A DNA stretch of 64,000 nucleotides, taken from contig SUVQ01000003.1 in assembly GCA_015061905.1 (NCBI GenBank), positions 124,001-188,000 of the forward strand, read 5' to 3'. The stretch's first letter is position 1, and every line of letters starts with the position of its first letter. This document shows positions 7,965-17,539 of the stretch, piece by piece. The notes below the pieces were generated by a model. It searched no databases and was not told the DNA's origin. It saw nothing but the letters and a program-made list of their open reading frames with translations. Made by a program: the position numbers and the translations under genes. The stretch comes from Verrucomicrobiota bacterium. Lineage in GTDB: Bacteria > Verrucomicrobiota > Verrucomicrobiia > Opitutales > UBA953.

Positions 7965-8942
7965 TTACACGCGGGAACGCCGGCGGCGAGCTACGACAAG
8001 GGCAAGTGCTCCAGTTCCGGCGAGTAACCCGAATGCCGACGGCTCGGGGATTTTTGATAAATGCAAGGAAACGGATTGATTCGTGGAATCCACAACAAAG
8101 CTTTTGGCGTAATCCTCAAAGCCCGTAACGACAATTCCGGCTAAATGCGTATTGAGCGCGTCTTCGTCGCCTGCTTTGAACGTGTGTCCGTCAACCGTAA
8201 ATGTCAGCAAATCAAGAGATTTAGTAAATCCCGTAGCACATCCGGTCGTGATAAAATTATCGATAACGACTGTCTCTTCTGCGGAGTTTGTGCGAAGGTG
8301 CTGAGCGTTCCCGTTATTTGCGAGAAATTTTGCGGCGTCAATTACGAGATTGGAAGCGTTGCTGAGAGTAACGGAGTTTTCACCGAGGGTGGGATAATAC
8401 TTGTCGTAGACATAAATTCCGCCGGTTTCGCTGAAATTCCCGTTTGAATCAACCGTGAGCGTCAGCGTGGAACTGTCTTTGACGGAAACTCCGGAGCCGG
8501 CGGCGATGCGGAAGGATTTCTCTATTGTCATTTTTCCGCCGGATTCTACGGTAAGAGTTCCATAAATTCCCATTCCGAGCTGGAATTGTCCGTTACAGTT
8601 CCACGTTCCGCCGGTTACGGTGCAGGTGCCGGAGCGATAGAGAGCTCCCACATAAACGTCTTGTGTCGTTGCCGTTCCGAAAATATTTAGGCTGCCGGGG
8701 GAATAATTATTCGGGCAACATCCGACGAGAAGGCTATGATCAATGGTCCATGCCGTTTTTTCGTTCACGCGCCCGGAGCCGGCGCCTCCGTAGCCGATTT
8801 TTAAAACCTTCCCTCCGAAATCAGGATCTGTAGAGTATATGTACGAGCCGGACAATGATATTTCGGCAAAAGAGAGAAGCGTTCCCGCGAGAGAAAGGGC
8901 TGAAATTCCGAGTGCTTTTAGAAGTGCGGCATTGTTTTTCAT
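7965..8942 (-). CDS. PEP-CTERM sorting-domain exported protein
   Basis: A 325-residue surface or secreted protein. It has an N-terminal signal peptide (about residues 1-27), a low-complexity beta-rich body with repeated turns such as GGTWNCNGQF and TVESGGKMTIEKSF like autotransporter-associated beta-strand repeats, and a C-terminal IPEPSAFGLLAGTGALAL segment followed by a hydrophobic stretch and a run of arginines: the PEP-CTERM sorting signal recognised by an exosortase. No exosortase gene lies in the window. The body has no recognisable enzymatic domain. The VWA-protein gene is divergent, with about 140 bases between the two starts. Confidence 0.87.
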   Translation of the reverse strand: MKNNAALLKALGISALSLAGTLLSFAEISLSGSYIYSTDPDFGGKVLKIGYGGAGSGRVNEKTAWTIDHSLLVGCCPNNYSPGSLNIFGTATTQDVYVGALYRSGTCTVTGGTWNCNGQFQLGMGIYGTLTVESGGKMTIEKSFRIAAGSGVSVKDSSTLTLTVDSNGNFSETGGIYVYDKYYPTLGENSVTLSNASNLVIDAAKFLANNGNAQHLRTNSAEETVVIDNFITTGCATGFTKSLDLLTFTVDGHTFKAGDEDALNTHLAGIVVTGFEDYAKSFVVDSTNQSVSLHLSKIPEPSAFGLLAGTGALALVVARRRRSRV

Positions 8943-9085
8943 AGACTATTGAAAAAGTATTGTTTTGGAGTGTGAGTCAATAAAAACTACCATGTTTGTA
9001 TTTGTTTTTCGTTGACGGGAAAAGAGTGGGAACGCAAACTGCGCGAAAATTATCTCGCTCGAAAAAAAAAAACCGCTTCTCCGAA

Positions 9086-10423
9086 ATGTCGAAAACCGCA
9101 GACGAAAAAACGCCGCCGGAGGTGTCTCCCGCCGCTCCCGTTTCGCCGCAAGTGATTGTGGTTCAAACGGTGGTTACTCCGGTTGTCGTGCCTGTGGTTA
9201 TTCCCGTTCCCGTTGCGGTTTCTGCGGGCGCGAAAAAGGAGTCGGCGGCGGCGTGTGAGGCGGATGTTCCGGAAAAAGAATCGGAGCGGCTTGAAACTTT
9301 TCAGACGGAAAAATTGCGTTCCCGCCCGCCGGGTGCATTTTCGCAGTTTTGGAAAAATTTCGGCGGAACGGGTTTTGTCGTTTCGGCACTTTTTCATTTT
9401 GCGCTGATTGTGTTTGCGTTGTTTTACGTTTTTTCCGTGTTGGAAAATCCGAAGCCGGAGCCGTCGGTTTTTGTTTCCGGAAGCGGAGGAAGCAGTGCCG
9501 CGCGCGGGGAAAGTTTGTCGAAAAAAGCGTTTCGAAAGACGCCGGAAGCGGGAACGCCCAAGATTTTTGCCAAAAGTCAAAACGCGAAATTGGTTTTGCC
9601 GGAAATGCCGAAAATGCCCGCGATGAAAATGTCGGATTTTTCGCAAAAAATCGGCACTGCGGGCGGGAACGCGGAGCGCGGGAACGATGCGGCGGGCTTG
9701 CGCGGCATCGGCGGCGGAGTCGGCTTGGGGGCGGGAATCGGTATCGGCGGCGGGAAAAACCATCTCGGAAAATTCAAAACTTTGCTCGGAGCACAAATCA
9801 GGGCGCAGAAAATTGCCGTTTTCTTGGACTGTTCGGGCTCGATGAAAAGTTTTTTGCCTGCCGTGAAAACCGAAATTTATGAAAAATTTCCCGATGCGGA
9901 CATTTTTGCGTTTTCGGGAGCACAGACGGAAATTCACGACAGCGAAGTGGTCGGCGGGCGCGCAATGAAGGCGAAAACCCTTGCCGCGCTTAAACGCAAG
10001 CGCGCGGAAGACGAAACGGAAACCGCAAGGCTCTCGGGGCAAGGACGCGTAATCTACGGAAAATATTCCGCGCATTTCTCGGCGGGAACGCTCGGCGCGT
10101 GGCTCGACGTGTTTTCCCGGGAACGCTACGACGCACTCGTGGTTTTTTCGGATTTTCGCGACGGGATTCGCCAGCGACGCGGCGGTAAAACGGTTTACGC
10201 GGATTCTTCCTACGCCCCGGTGGAAGACGGGCGCACTTCGCGGGAACGCTCTTGGGAGAAAGACTGGCTTTCCGCTTTTTCCCGAAAAAATGCGCCGAAG
10301 CTCTACTTGTTTTCCGTGCGTTCCCGTCCGCAGGCGTTTTTTGAAAAATGCGTCGAGGCGTCCGGCGGAGAAATCACGATTTTGAATCTGAAAAAGCCGA
10401 GCGGGAAAAAGATTAAAGATTAG
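9086..10423 (+). CDS. Membrane-anchored VWA-like domain protein
   Basis: A protein of 445 residues. The N-terminal 90 residues are Pro/Val-rich and probably disordered; one transmembrane segment (VVSALFHFALIVFALFYVFS) lies near residues 95-118; then comes a Gly-rich linker (GLRGIGGGVGLGAG) and a C-terminal domain opening with IAVFLDCSGSMKSF near residue 245, whose DxSxS pattern is a VWA metal-ion (MIDAS) motif. Another strand, ALVVFSDFRDG, fits the same fold. The ATG at 9086 was chosen over an in-frame start at 8996 because the extra residues are basic and uninformative. The domain would lie outside the membrane if the N-terminus is cytoplasmic. Function is unknown. Confidence 0.7.
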   Translation: MSKTADEKTPPEVSPAAPVSPQVIVVQTVVTPVVVPVVIPVPVAVSAGAKKESAAACEADVPEKESERLETFQTEKLRSRPPGAFSQFWKNFGGTGFVVSALFHFALIVFALFYVFSVLENPKPEPSVFVSGSGGSSAARGESLSKKAFRKTPEAGTPKIFAKSQNAKLVLPEMPKMPAMKMSDFSQKIGTAGGNAERGNDAAGLRGIGGGVGLGAGIGIGGGKNHLGKFKTLLGAQIRAQKIAVFLDCSGSMKSFLPAVKTEIYEKFPDADIFAFSGAQTEIHDSEVVGGRAMKAKTLAALKRKRAEDETETARLSGQGRVIYGKYSAHFSAGTLGAWLDVFSRERYDALVVFSDFRDGIRQRRGGKTVYADSSYAPVEDGRTSRERSWEKDWLSAFSRKNAPKLYLFSVRSRPQAFFEKCVEASGGEITILNLKKPSGKKIKD

Positions 10424-10500
10424 AGATTAAAGATTAAAGGGCGGGTTCCCAGCTCCCAGTCTCCAGTTCCCAGTCTCCAGTTCCCAGTTCCCAACTCCCA
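10405..10500. repeat. Short-word repeats after the VWA gene
   Basis: The last codons and stop of the VWA gene run into GATTAAAGATTAGAGATT-type words, and bases 10446-10500 alternate CCCAGTCTCCAGTTCCCAGT-type words. The words are imperfect and change order. Similar arrays occur in other intergenic gaps of this window (near 27430, 31040, 32930, 36200 and 62940). Confidence 0.8.
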
Positions 10501-10581
10501 CGAACGCTCGTCCGTTTTCTTCCTTGCGGGAACGCGGGAAAAGGATAGTCTTTTACCAACGCAAATTTTTTAACTTTTCCA

Positions 10582-12264
10582 ATGGCAGAAGACACAACGA
10601 ATCTCGTAACCATCAATATTGACGGCAAAGATTATCAGGTTGCCGCCAAGCAGAATCTTGTCGATGCTGCGCAGTCCGTCGGTATTGAAATTCCGCATTA
10701 TTGCTATCATCCGAAATTGCCGATGGCGGGAAGTTGCCGCATGTGCCTCGTTGAAATCGGGATGCCGATGCGCGATCGCGCGACCGGGGAACCCGTTATC
10801 GACGAGGCTACGGGAAAACAGAAAATCGGCTGGATGCCGAAGCCGGCAATCGCCTGCGGAACCAGTGTTTCCCCGGGGTTGCATGTGAAGCTGAACTCTA
10901 AAATGACGGTTTCGAGTCGGGAAGGCGTGACGGAATTTTTGCTCGCCAATCACCCGCTGGATTGTCCGATTTGCGACCAGGCGGGCGAATGCACGCTTCA
11001 GGAATTTTCTTCTCAATACGGAAAAGGCGTTTCGCGCTATCGCGATGCCAAAAACGTAAAACCGAAGCATAAAAGTCTCGGTCCGCAAGTGATGTATGAC
11101 GGCGAGCGTTGCATTCGTTGCACGCGTTGCGTTCGCTTCTGTCGCGATATTTTGGGTCGCCCCGTGCTCGGTGTTACGCAGCGCGGCTCGCATTCGGAAA
11201 TCGACTGCTATCCGGGAACGCAACTCGACGGAAACTACACGCTCAACGTGGTGGACGTTTGCCCGGTCGGCGCGATGACGAGCAAGGATTTCCGCTTCAA
11301 AATGCGTGTTTGGTTCCTCAAAAAATCCAAGAGTATTTGCACGGAATCCAGCGTCGGCGTGAACACGACGGTTTGGTCGCGCGAAGGGAAAATTTATCGT
11401 ATTACGCCGCGTGAAAATGATGCGGTGAACGTCGCATGGATGAGCGACTCCGGTCGCATGCTTTACAAGACGGTCGAAGCGGAAACGCGCCTCACGGGTT
11501 TCCGTCGCGGCGAAAGCGAAGTTACGTTTGACGAAGCTGCCGATGCGGCACTTGCGCTTTTGAAGAACGGCGCGTCGGCGTTTGTGGCGTCCGGCAAAAT
11601 GTCCGTCGAGGAACAGTTTGTTTTGAAAAGCCTTGCGGCGGCAGTCGGCGGGAACGTTTATTTGGCGAAAACGCTTGGCGAAAATGACGCGATGCTGATT
11701 TCCGAAGACCGCACGCCGAATCGTCGCGGCGCGCTCGTTACCGGTTTGGTAAAAGATTTTGACGGTGCGGACGTTTCCGCTTTGGCGGCAAAAATTGAGG
11801 CGGACGAAGTAAAAACCGTTTTTGTTTGCGGCGAAGATTTGTCTGCGCTCGGGCTTACCGAAGAGCAAATTAAAAAAGTGGACATCGTTTACCTCGGAAC
11901 GCAGAAGAACGCGACGAGCGAAGAGGCTTCCGTCGTGCTTCCGTCGCGCACCGTTTTCGAAAAGGCGGGAACGTTTATTAATCAGGAATTCCGTTTGCAG
12001 AAATTCGAGGCGGCGATTCCGGGCATCAAGGGAACGGAAAGCGATTTGACGATACTTTCAACCTTGGCGGCTCGCGCGTCCTCAAGCGTGGCGACGGATG
12101 TTTCCGTGGCTTCCGTTTGGGAAAAACTCCGCGCGGCGTGCCCGGTGCTCGCGAACGTCGATTATGCGAAAATTCCGGACACGGGAACGTTGTTGGACGC
12201 GTCGCCGTGGGCAAATATCGCGTTCCCGGAAACAGGTTCTCTTAAGTGGAAGCCGGCGAAATAA
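10582..12264 (+). CDS. nuoG: NADH-quinone oxidoreductase subunit G (short form)
   Basis: NuoG carries electrons between NADH and quinone in the peripheral arm of complex I. Iron-sulfur motifs appear in order: a 2Fe-2S set (HYCYHPKLPMAGSCRMCLVE), the His/Cys3 4Fe-4S set HPLDCPICDQAGEC, then CIRCTRCVRFC with a later VCPVGAM. The C-terminal molybdopterin-oxidoreductase-like region is short and divergent: total length is 560 residues against about 680-900 in most NuoG proteins. It ends with a family-like NQEFRLQKF segment near residue 475. nuoH follows 37 bases downstream and nuoI after that. Confidence 0.92.
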   Translation: MAEDTTNLVTINIDGKDYQVAAKQNLVDAAQSVGIEIPHYCYHPKLPMAGSCRMCLVEIGMPMRDRATGEPVIDEATGKQKIGWMPKPAIACGTSVSPGLHVKLNSKMTVSSREGVTEFLLANHPLDCPICDQAGECTLQEFSSQYGKGVSRYRDAKNVKPKHKSLGPQVMYDGERCIRCTRCVRFCRDILGRPVLGVTQRGSHSEIDCYPGTQLDGNYTLNVVDVCPVGAMTSKDFRFKMRVWFLKKSKSICTESSVGVNTTVWSREGKIYRITPRENDAVNVAWMSDSGRMLYKTVEAETRLTGFRRGESEVTFDEAADAALALLKNGASAFVASGKMSVEEQFVLKSLAAAVGGNVYLAKTLGENDAMLISEDRTPNRRGALVTGLVKDFDGADVSALAAKIEADEVKTVFVCGEDLSALGLTEEQIKKVDIVYLGTQKNATSEEASVVLPSRTVFEKAGTFINQEFRLQKFEAAIPGIKGTESDLTILSTLAARASSSVATDVSVASVWEKLRAACPVLANVDYAKIPDTGTLLDASPWANIAFPETGSLKWKPAK

Positions 12265-12301
12265 GAAAATCTCAATTTTAATTTTAAAATCGTAAAATCC
12301 C

Positions 12302-13474
12302 ATGGATGCATTTGCTCAAGGACTTCTTGATATTCTCAAAGATTGGGGCGTGAACGACGCTTGGCTTCCGGACGCGGGAACGACGGGTCTGATTTTGAAG
12401 GCGATTTTCGCCGTGGTCGTGGTGCTTGCCATTATGGGCTGTTGCCTTTACACGGTTTTGCTCGAACGCAAAACGGCGGCGTGGGCGCAGGGGCGTGTCG
12501 GTCCCAGCATTACGACGATGCCGCTGATCGCCGCGATTCCCGTTCTCGGAAAGGTTTTGACGTATTGCGGATTTATTCAGCCGCTCGCTGACGGCGGTAA
12601 GCTTTTCATGCGTCAGGAGCCGCTTCCCGAACACGTGAACAAGTTTTACTATTGCCTTGCTCCGTGCTTGGCTCTTGCGCCGGCGATTATCACGATGGTG
12701 ATGATTCCGTGGACGAGCTACATTGACCCGGAAACGGGTGAAGAAACGGCACTGATGCTTTGCGACATGAATCCGGGCTTTGTGTTCATGTTTGCAATCA
12801 GCTCGCTCGGCGTTTACGGCGTGGTGCTCGGCGGCTGGGCTTCCAATTCCAAATACCCGTTCCTCGGCTCGATTCGCGGGAGCGCGCAGTTGATTTCGTA
12901 TGAGCTTTCGCTCGTTTTGGCGATTCTTCCGGTGGTGCTGATTACGGCGGGAACGTCGCATCATCCGCTTTCGCTTTTTGCCATTGTGCAAGGGCAGGGA
13001 ACATGGTGGAACGTGATGCTTGCTCCGCTATCCGCCGTGATTTATTTCGTCGCGCTTCTTGCGGAAATGAACCGTCAGCCTTTCGATATGCCGGAATCCG
13101 AAACGGATACGGTCGGCGGCTTCCATACGGAATACGGCACGTTTAAGTTCGGCCTGTTCTTTACGGGCGAATATTTGCACATGATTCTCGGCTCGATTTT
13201 GTTCGTGATGTTCTTCCTCGGCGGCTGGCATGCGTTGCCGTTTATGCCGACGCTCGGGCTGGACGGCGTGCTCGGCACCTTGCTTGGAATTGTGTGCCTC
13301 GTGGTCAAAGTCATTTTCATGCTTTTCGTTATTATTTGGATTCGCTGGACGGTGCCGCGTTTCCGTTTTGACCAGGTTATGCGCATCGGCTGGAAGCTTT
13401 TGCTTCCGTTTGCGATTGCCAACGCCGTGGCGTATTTCGTTTTCTTCGGAATTTACGAAACGCTTTTGAAGTAA
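12302..13474 (+). CDS. nuoH: NADH-quinone oxidoreductase subunit H
   Basis: NuoH is the membrane subunit that, with NuoB and NuoD, forms the quinone-binding cavity of complex I. The 390-residue polytopic protein has the signature ERKTAAWAQGRVGP in the first loop, LLAEMNRQPFDMPESETDTV (quinone-site loop) near residue 255, and IRWTVPRFRFDQVM near the C-terminus. An insert of about 30 residues around MIPWTSYIDPETGEE lengthens it compared with the usual 320-350. It is flanked by nuoG and nuoI in one operon. Confidence 0.96.
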   Translation: MDAFAQGLLDILKDWGVNDAWLPDAGTTGLILKAIFAVVVVLAIMGCCLYTVLLERKTAAWAQGRVGPSITTMPLIAAIPVLGKVLTYCGFIQPLADGGKLFMRQEPLPEHVNKFYYCLAPCLALAPAIITMVMIPWTSYIDPETGEETALMLCDMNPGFVFMFAISSLGVYGVVLGGWASNSKYPFLGSIRGSAQLISYELSLVLAILPVVLITAGTSHHPLSLFAIVQGQGTWWNVMLAPLSAVIYFVALLAEMNRQPFDMPESETDTVGGFHTEYGTFKFGLFFTGEYLHMILGSILFVMFFLGGWHALPFMPTLGLDGVLGTLLGIVCLVVKVIFMLFVIIWIRWTVPRFRFDQVMRIGWKLLLPFAIANAVAYFVFFGIYETLLK

Positions 13475-13515
13475 AAACTTCCGATTTTAATTTCCAAATT
13501 TAAGGTTCTCAAAAA

Positions 13516-14043
13516 ATGGCGACACAAAATATCAAAGTCATTACGCGCAAACCCTTGCGCTGGTGGGAAAAACTTTATCTTCCGCAGGTGCTTGCGGGAA
13601 TGAAAATCACGCTCGGTATCATGCTCCGAAAACCGGTTACGCTGAAATATCCGTTTGAGCGTCCGGTGATTCCGAAGGGCTATCGCGGCGTGCCGACTTT
13701 GGTGAAAGACCAAAACGGGCGCGAGAAATGCGTTTCCTGTCAGCTTTGCGAGTTTGTTTGTCCGCCGAAGGCGATTCGCATTACGCCGGGCGAAATTGAT
13801 CCGGAAAGCGGGAACGCGCATATCGAAAAAGCTCCGGCAAAATTTGAAATCAATATGTTGCGCTGTATTTACTGCGGAATGTGCCAGGAAGTTTGTCCGG
13901 AGGCGGCAATCGTTTTGCAGAGTGAATATTCTCTCAACGGATATTCGCGCGCGGGCATGATTAACGATAAGAAAAAACTTTACGAACTCGGCGGCACGAT
14001 TCCGGATCCCATTCGTAAATGGGATAAGAAAAAAAGAGCTTAG
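13516..14043 (+). CDS. nuoI: NADH-quinone oxidoreductase subunit I
   Basis: NuoI carries iron-sulfur clusters N6a and N6b that pass electrons to NuoB. The 175-residue protein has two 4Fe-4S motifs, CVSCQLCEFVCPPKAI (about residues 75-90) and CIYCGMCQEVCPEAAI (about 117-132). It is the last nuo gene here; nuoJKLMN do not follow and a hairpin with a T run lies downstream, so the complex I genes must be split over more than one locus. Confidence 0.96.
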   Translation: MATQNIKVITRKPLRWWEKLYLPQVLAGMKITLGIMLRKPVTLKYPFERPVIPKGYRGVPTLVKDQNGREKCVSCQLCEFVCPPKAIRITPGEIDPESGNAHIEKAPAKFEINMLRCIYCGMCQEVCPEAAIVLQSEYSLNGYSRAGMINDKKKLYELGGTIPDPIRKWDKKKRA

Positions 14044-14121
14044 TTTTTTGCGAAAGACGGTTCCGGCTCGTGCGCGGGAACGTGTTGAGCGAAAATCGTT
14101 TTCGGGCTCATTAGCTTTTTC

Positions 14122-14158
14122 CGGGGAAGCGGCAACTGCGTCGCTTCCCGTTTTTTTG
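14122..14158 (+). terminator. Rho-independent terminator after nuoI
   Basis: GGGGAAGCG pairs with CGCTTCCC across a short loop and is followed by seven T residues. The 307-base gap between nuoI and the next gene also holds an open frame at 14048-14272, judged non-coding, and CATTCGTGAAAATTTGTG-type words near 14212-14230. Confidence 0.65.
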
Positions 14159-14350
14159 CGCGAAGCCGCAATGTATTTGAAAAAAAACTTTGAGTTCTTC
14201 GCGTTGAAAACATTCGTGAAAATTTGTGTTTTTTCGCGGTTTCTTCTTTTTTGCGGCGGGAACGTTCTATAGTGAAAATTTCCGACGCTTTTTAACTTTC
14301 AACTTCCGGCTAAATCATTAGGATTTTCACCAAGTTAATTTTTATAAATC

Positions 14351-16549
14351 GTGCTTAGAAATCGCTCTCATTTTCTAAAAATAACCTCGCAATCCGTGCT
14401 CTTTTTTATCGGCGCGGCATCATTGTTCGCCGGAGAAACTCCGTTTACGGAAACGGATACGATAATTGACGCCGGAGACATTCGGCTTTCGGCGGATGAC
14501 GGAATGCAATATTTGAGCGGCGGCGTGCGCGTTTCCGCGGGAGCGTTGCAATTGCGCACCGAAGAAATGATTTACAATGCGGAAACGCAAACCGCGCAAA
14601 TTCCCATGCCGGCGACCTTGGACTTTCAGGGCGCGCGGTTTATTTTTGATTCGGCGGAATTTGACGGAACCAAACAGCGCTTTGTGGCGAAGAACGCGCG
14701 CGGCGGGCGGGAAATTGTATTTTTCGGCGGAGAGTCGATAACGGCTTCGCGGGAATTTGCCAAAATTGTGGATGCCGCGTTTTATTTGGGCGAGCCGCAT
14801 TGGTCCTCGCTTTCTTTCACGGCGGATTATTTGTCTTATGAAGCGGATGTGGATTATTTCCATCTGGGGAAATCCGTATTTCGCGTGGCGGGCGTTCCCG
14901 TGGTGCCGTTGCCGGCGTTGTCGGTGATGCGTTTCGATCGGCCGCCCGTGCGCGTTTGGTTTAATCCGGGGGACAGCGGCTCGGCGGGAATGTTTTTCCG
15001 CTCGGAAACGTATCTGACGCTTTGGGACGAGTTTGAGCCCGGGTTGGCGCTCGATTTTTACGAACGCTCGGGCGTGCTTATCGGTCCCGCCGCCGCGTAT
15101 GATACTTACGATTCGGCGTTCCCGCTGAAAATGCGCGGGTATTTTCGCTCCGGCTACATCAACGATACGGCTTCGCGGGAAGACGATATTTACGGGAACG
15201 CAATCGGCGGGAAACGGGGATTTATCGATTGGTTTCACAAACAGAACGTGGAGCGGCTGGAAATTTCCGCCTCACTTCACAAGTGGAGCGATTCCGAGGC
15301 AATGCGCGATTTCCGCCCGACGATTTATGATGAAAATCAAAATCCGGACAGCTACGTCGAATTCGTTTTGCCGGACGATTATTTTTATGTTTCCGCGTTC
15401 ACGCGCCTGCACGTAAACGATTATCAGAACGTGCAGCAACGCCTGCCGGAACTGCGCTTCGATTTGCAACCGACGGAGCTCGGAAAAACCGGAATTTATC
15501 AGCATTTCAACGCTTCGTATGCGTTCTTGCGCGAGGAATCTTCGGATCAGTTTGACTTTTTCCGCTACGGACTCCTCGGGAACGAACGCCCGGATTTGAC
15601 GGAAAGCTCCCGCGCCAATGTTTACGTGGGCTGGACGGCTCCGATTAAGTTCGGAAACTTCGCTTCTTTCACGCCCGTGCTCGGCGTAATGACAACTTGC
15701 TACGGAGAAACCATCGGCGCAAATCCGGACGAATCCTACACGCGCACGCTCGGGCAGGTCGGCTTCGACATGGATTTCATCTTCACGGGAACGAACAATT
15801 ACCGCAACGATACGTGGGGAATTAACGGATTGCGCCACGTTCTGCGCCCCGTTTTGCAGTATCGCTACATTCCGAATCCGACGGTCGGCGATCACCGCAT
15901 TCCCGCAATTGACCGCGAGATTTATCTTTCCCGCCCGACGGTTATCGATTTGAACGACAATCGCGCAATTGACCAACTTTACGATGAGCACACGTTCCGT
16001 ATCGGGTTGGAAAATCTTTTCCAAACGCGCGCCGAAGGCTACGGCTCCCGCGATCTCGTCGAACTCAATATTTATCAGGATTTTCGAAAAACATATCGCC
16101 CGGGCGATACGCGCACGCTGTCCGACAACTTTATCGATTTGGCGGTAACGCCCGCGGATTGGGTGCGCTTTGCGGTAACGCACCGCATGGACGTTTACGA
16201 TTTTTCGACGAACGCGCTGACTACCGGAATGACGTTGACCGACGGCGATGTCTGGGAAATGACTTTCGGGACCATTCACCTTTACAAAAATCCCTATCCT
16301 TCCGCTTACGGGGATTCCCGCGCTCGCCAAATTTACGGCGGAATCGGCTACAAGCTGAATTCCTTCTGGGCAGCCTTCGCCGAATGGCGCTTCGATGATT
16401 TGCGCAACGAAATGACGGACCAAATTTACGGCGTGCGCCAGCGCCTCGGGAACACGTGGGAAATCGAATATTCCATGCGCTACCGCCGCAACGCGGGAGA
16501 CGACAGCGACTTCAGCTTTAACGTCGGCGCAAGCCTTATGATTTTTTAA
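14351..16549 (+). CDS. lptD: LptD-like LPS-assembly outer-membrane protein
   Basis: LptD is the beta-barrel that inserts lipopolysaccharide into the outer leaflet. The 732-residue product has a signal-like N-terminus ending near residue 27, an OstA-type beta-jellyroll at about 40-140 (ADDGMQYLSGGVRVSAGALQ and FDSAEFDGTK), and a long beta-barrel with many alternating aromatic strands to a terminal phenylalanine (ASLMIF), as expected for outer-membrane barrels. The start is GTG. Assignment rests on architecture; sequence is divergent and related OstA-family roles cannot be excluded. scpA starts immediately after its stop codon. Confidence 0.75.
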   Translation: MLRNRSHFLKITSQSVLFFIGAASLFAGETPFTETDTIIDAGDIRLSADDGMQYLSGGVRVSAGALQLRTEEMIYNAETQTAQIPMPATLDFQGARFIFDSAEFDGTKQRFVAKNARGGREIVFFGGESITASREFAKIVDAAFYLGEPHWSSLSFTADYLSYEADVDYFHLGKSVFRVAGVPVVPLPALSVMRFDRPPVRVWFNPGDSGSAGMFFRSETYLTLWDEFEPGLALDFYERSGVLIGPAAAYDTYDSAFPLKMRGYFRSGYINDTASREDDIYGNAIGGKRGFIDWFHKQNVERLEISASLHKWSDSEAMRDFRPTIYDENQNPDSYVEFVLPDDYFYVSAFTRLHVNDYQNVQQRLPELRFDLQPTELGKTGIYQHFNASYAFLREESSDQFDFFRYGLLGNERPDLTESSRANVYVGWTAPIKFGNFASFTPVLGVMTTCYGETIGANPDESYTRTLGQVGFDMDFIFTGTNNYRNDTWGINGLRHVLRPVLQYRYIPNPTVGDHRIPAIDREIYLSRPTVIDLNDNRAIDQLYDEHTFRIGLENLFQTRAEGYGSRDLVELNIYQDFRKTYRPGDTRTLSDNFIDLAVTPADWVRFAVTHRMDVYDFSTNALTTGMTLTDGDVWEMTFGTIHLYKNPYPSAYGDSRARQIYGGIGYKLNSFWAAFAEWRFDDLRNEMTDQIYGVRQRLGNTWEIEYSMRYRRNAGDDSDFSFNVGASLMIF

Positions 16550-17416
16550 ATGACGGGAACGGAAAAAAACACGGATGAATTTCCCTATTTTCGGGATTCG
16601 AAAATTCGGGACGGGCTTCTCGAAGACGAAGCGCCCGTCATCCGCCTTTCCCGCTTTGAAGGTCCGTTGGATTTGCTCCTTTTCCTTATTCGCAAAAACG
16701 AAATCGACATTTACGATATTCCGATAGAATCCGTCACCAAGCAGTATCTTGAGATTTTGCGCGGGAACGAGCGGCTGGATCTCGACATCGCCGGGGAATT
16801 TTTTGTGATGGCGGCAACGCTGATGTATATCAAAAGCCGCATGTTGCTTCCGAGCAGCGAGACGATTCCGGATAAAAATGCCGTCGAGGCGGGCGGGGAC
16901 GAAGATCCGGATCCGCGCTGGCAATTGGTGCGCCAGCTCATTCAATACAAGCGGCTCAAGGAATCTTCGGAATACATTTCGGAACTGATAGCGGAACGCC
17001 AAGGATTTATGGCTCGAAATATCGTTCTCGAAGAAGAGCCGGAAAAACGCCCGCTCGCTCCCGTCGGGCGCATGGATCTGTGGAACGTTTTTAATCTTGT
17101 GCTGAAACGCCTTGCAGACCGCATTTTACCCGGAGAAATCCAGGGCGATTCCGTCACGATTGCGCAACGTATGAAAGATATTTTGGCAAAAATCCGCACG
17201 GAAAAATCTTTTTCGTTCACGTCGCTTTTGCCGGAAAAATTAACGGTTGCCGTGCTGGTTTCCACCTTCTTGGCGTGTTTGGAGCTTGCTCGGCTCGGGC
17301 AAATCATTGTGCGGCAGGACGATGTTTTTGCTGAAATTTACTGTGACGCGCGCGAAGAAGGTTCCGACCCGTTCCCGCCGCAACGGGACGAAGAGCTTGA
17401 GCTGGATTTGGCGTAA
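16550..17416 (+). CDS. scpA: Segregation and condensation protein A
   Basis: ScpA is the kleisin subunit that bridges the SMC dimer in chromosome condensation and segregation. The 288-residue protein has the kleisin N-terminal motif FEGPLDLLLFLIRKNEIDIYD (with F, E, G, P, L and D in the usual order near residues 35-55), the helix FFVMAATLMYIKSRMLLP near 85-102, and the C-terminal winged-helix segment ending FAEIYCD. The start ATG directly abuts the lptD stop codon. scpB is not adjacent. Confidence 0.94.
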   Translation: MTGTEKNTDEFPYFRDSKIRDGLLEDEAPVIRLSRFEGPLDLLLFLIRKNEIDIYDIPIESVTKQYLEILRGNERLDLDIAGEFFVMAATLMYIKSRMLLPSSETIPDKNAVEAGGDEDPDPRWQLVRQLIQYKRLKESSEYISELIAERQGFMARNIVLEEEPEKRPLAPVGRMDLWNVFNLVLKRLADRILPGEIQGDSVTIAQRMKDILAKIRTEKSFSFTSLLPEKLTVAVLVSTFLACLELARLGQIIVRQDDVFAEIYCDAREEGSDPFPPQRDEELELDLA

Positions 17417-17539
17417 CACGCTCACGTTTTTTTGCGCGTTCCCGGGTTTAATTTTCGGGCGAAAACGTTTTTGCGGAGTTTTAAAGTAAAAACTTGGCAT
17501 TTTCGGTGTTCCCGTTAATTTTTTCCGAATTGGTTTTTT

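Noticed and set aside
14048..14272. A 74-codon frame after nuoI
   Set aside because: It contains the nuoI terminator and word repeats, and has no credible ribosome-binding site.
15272..17002. A 576-codon frame antisense to lptD and scpA
   Set aside because: Spans two well-supported genes and has no recognisable domain or start signal.
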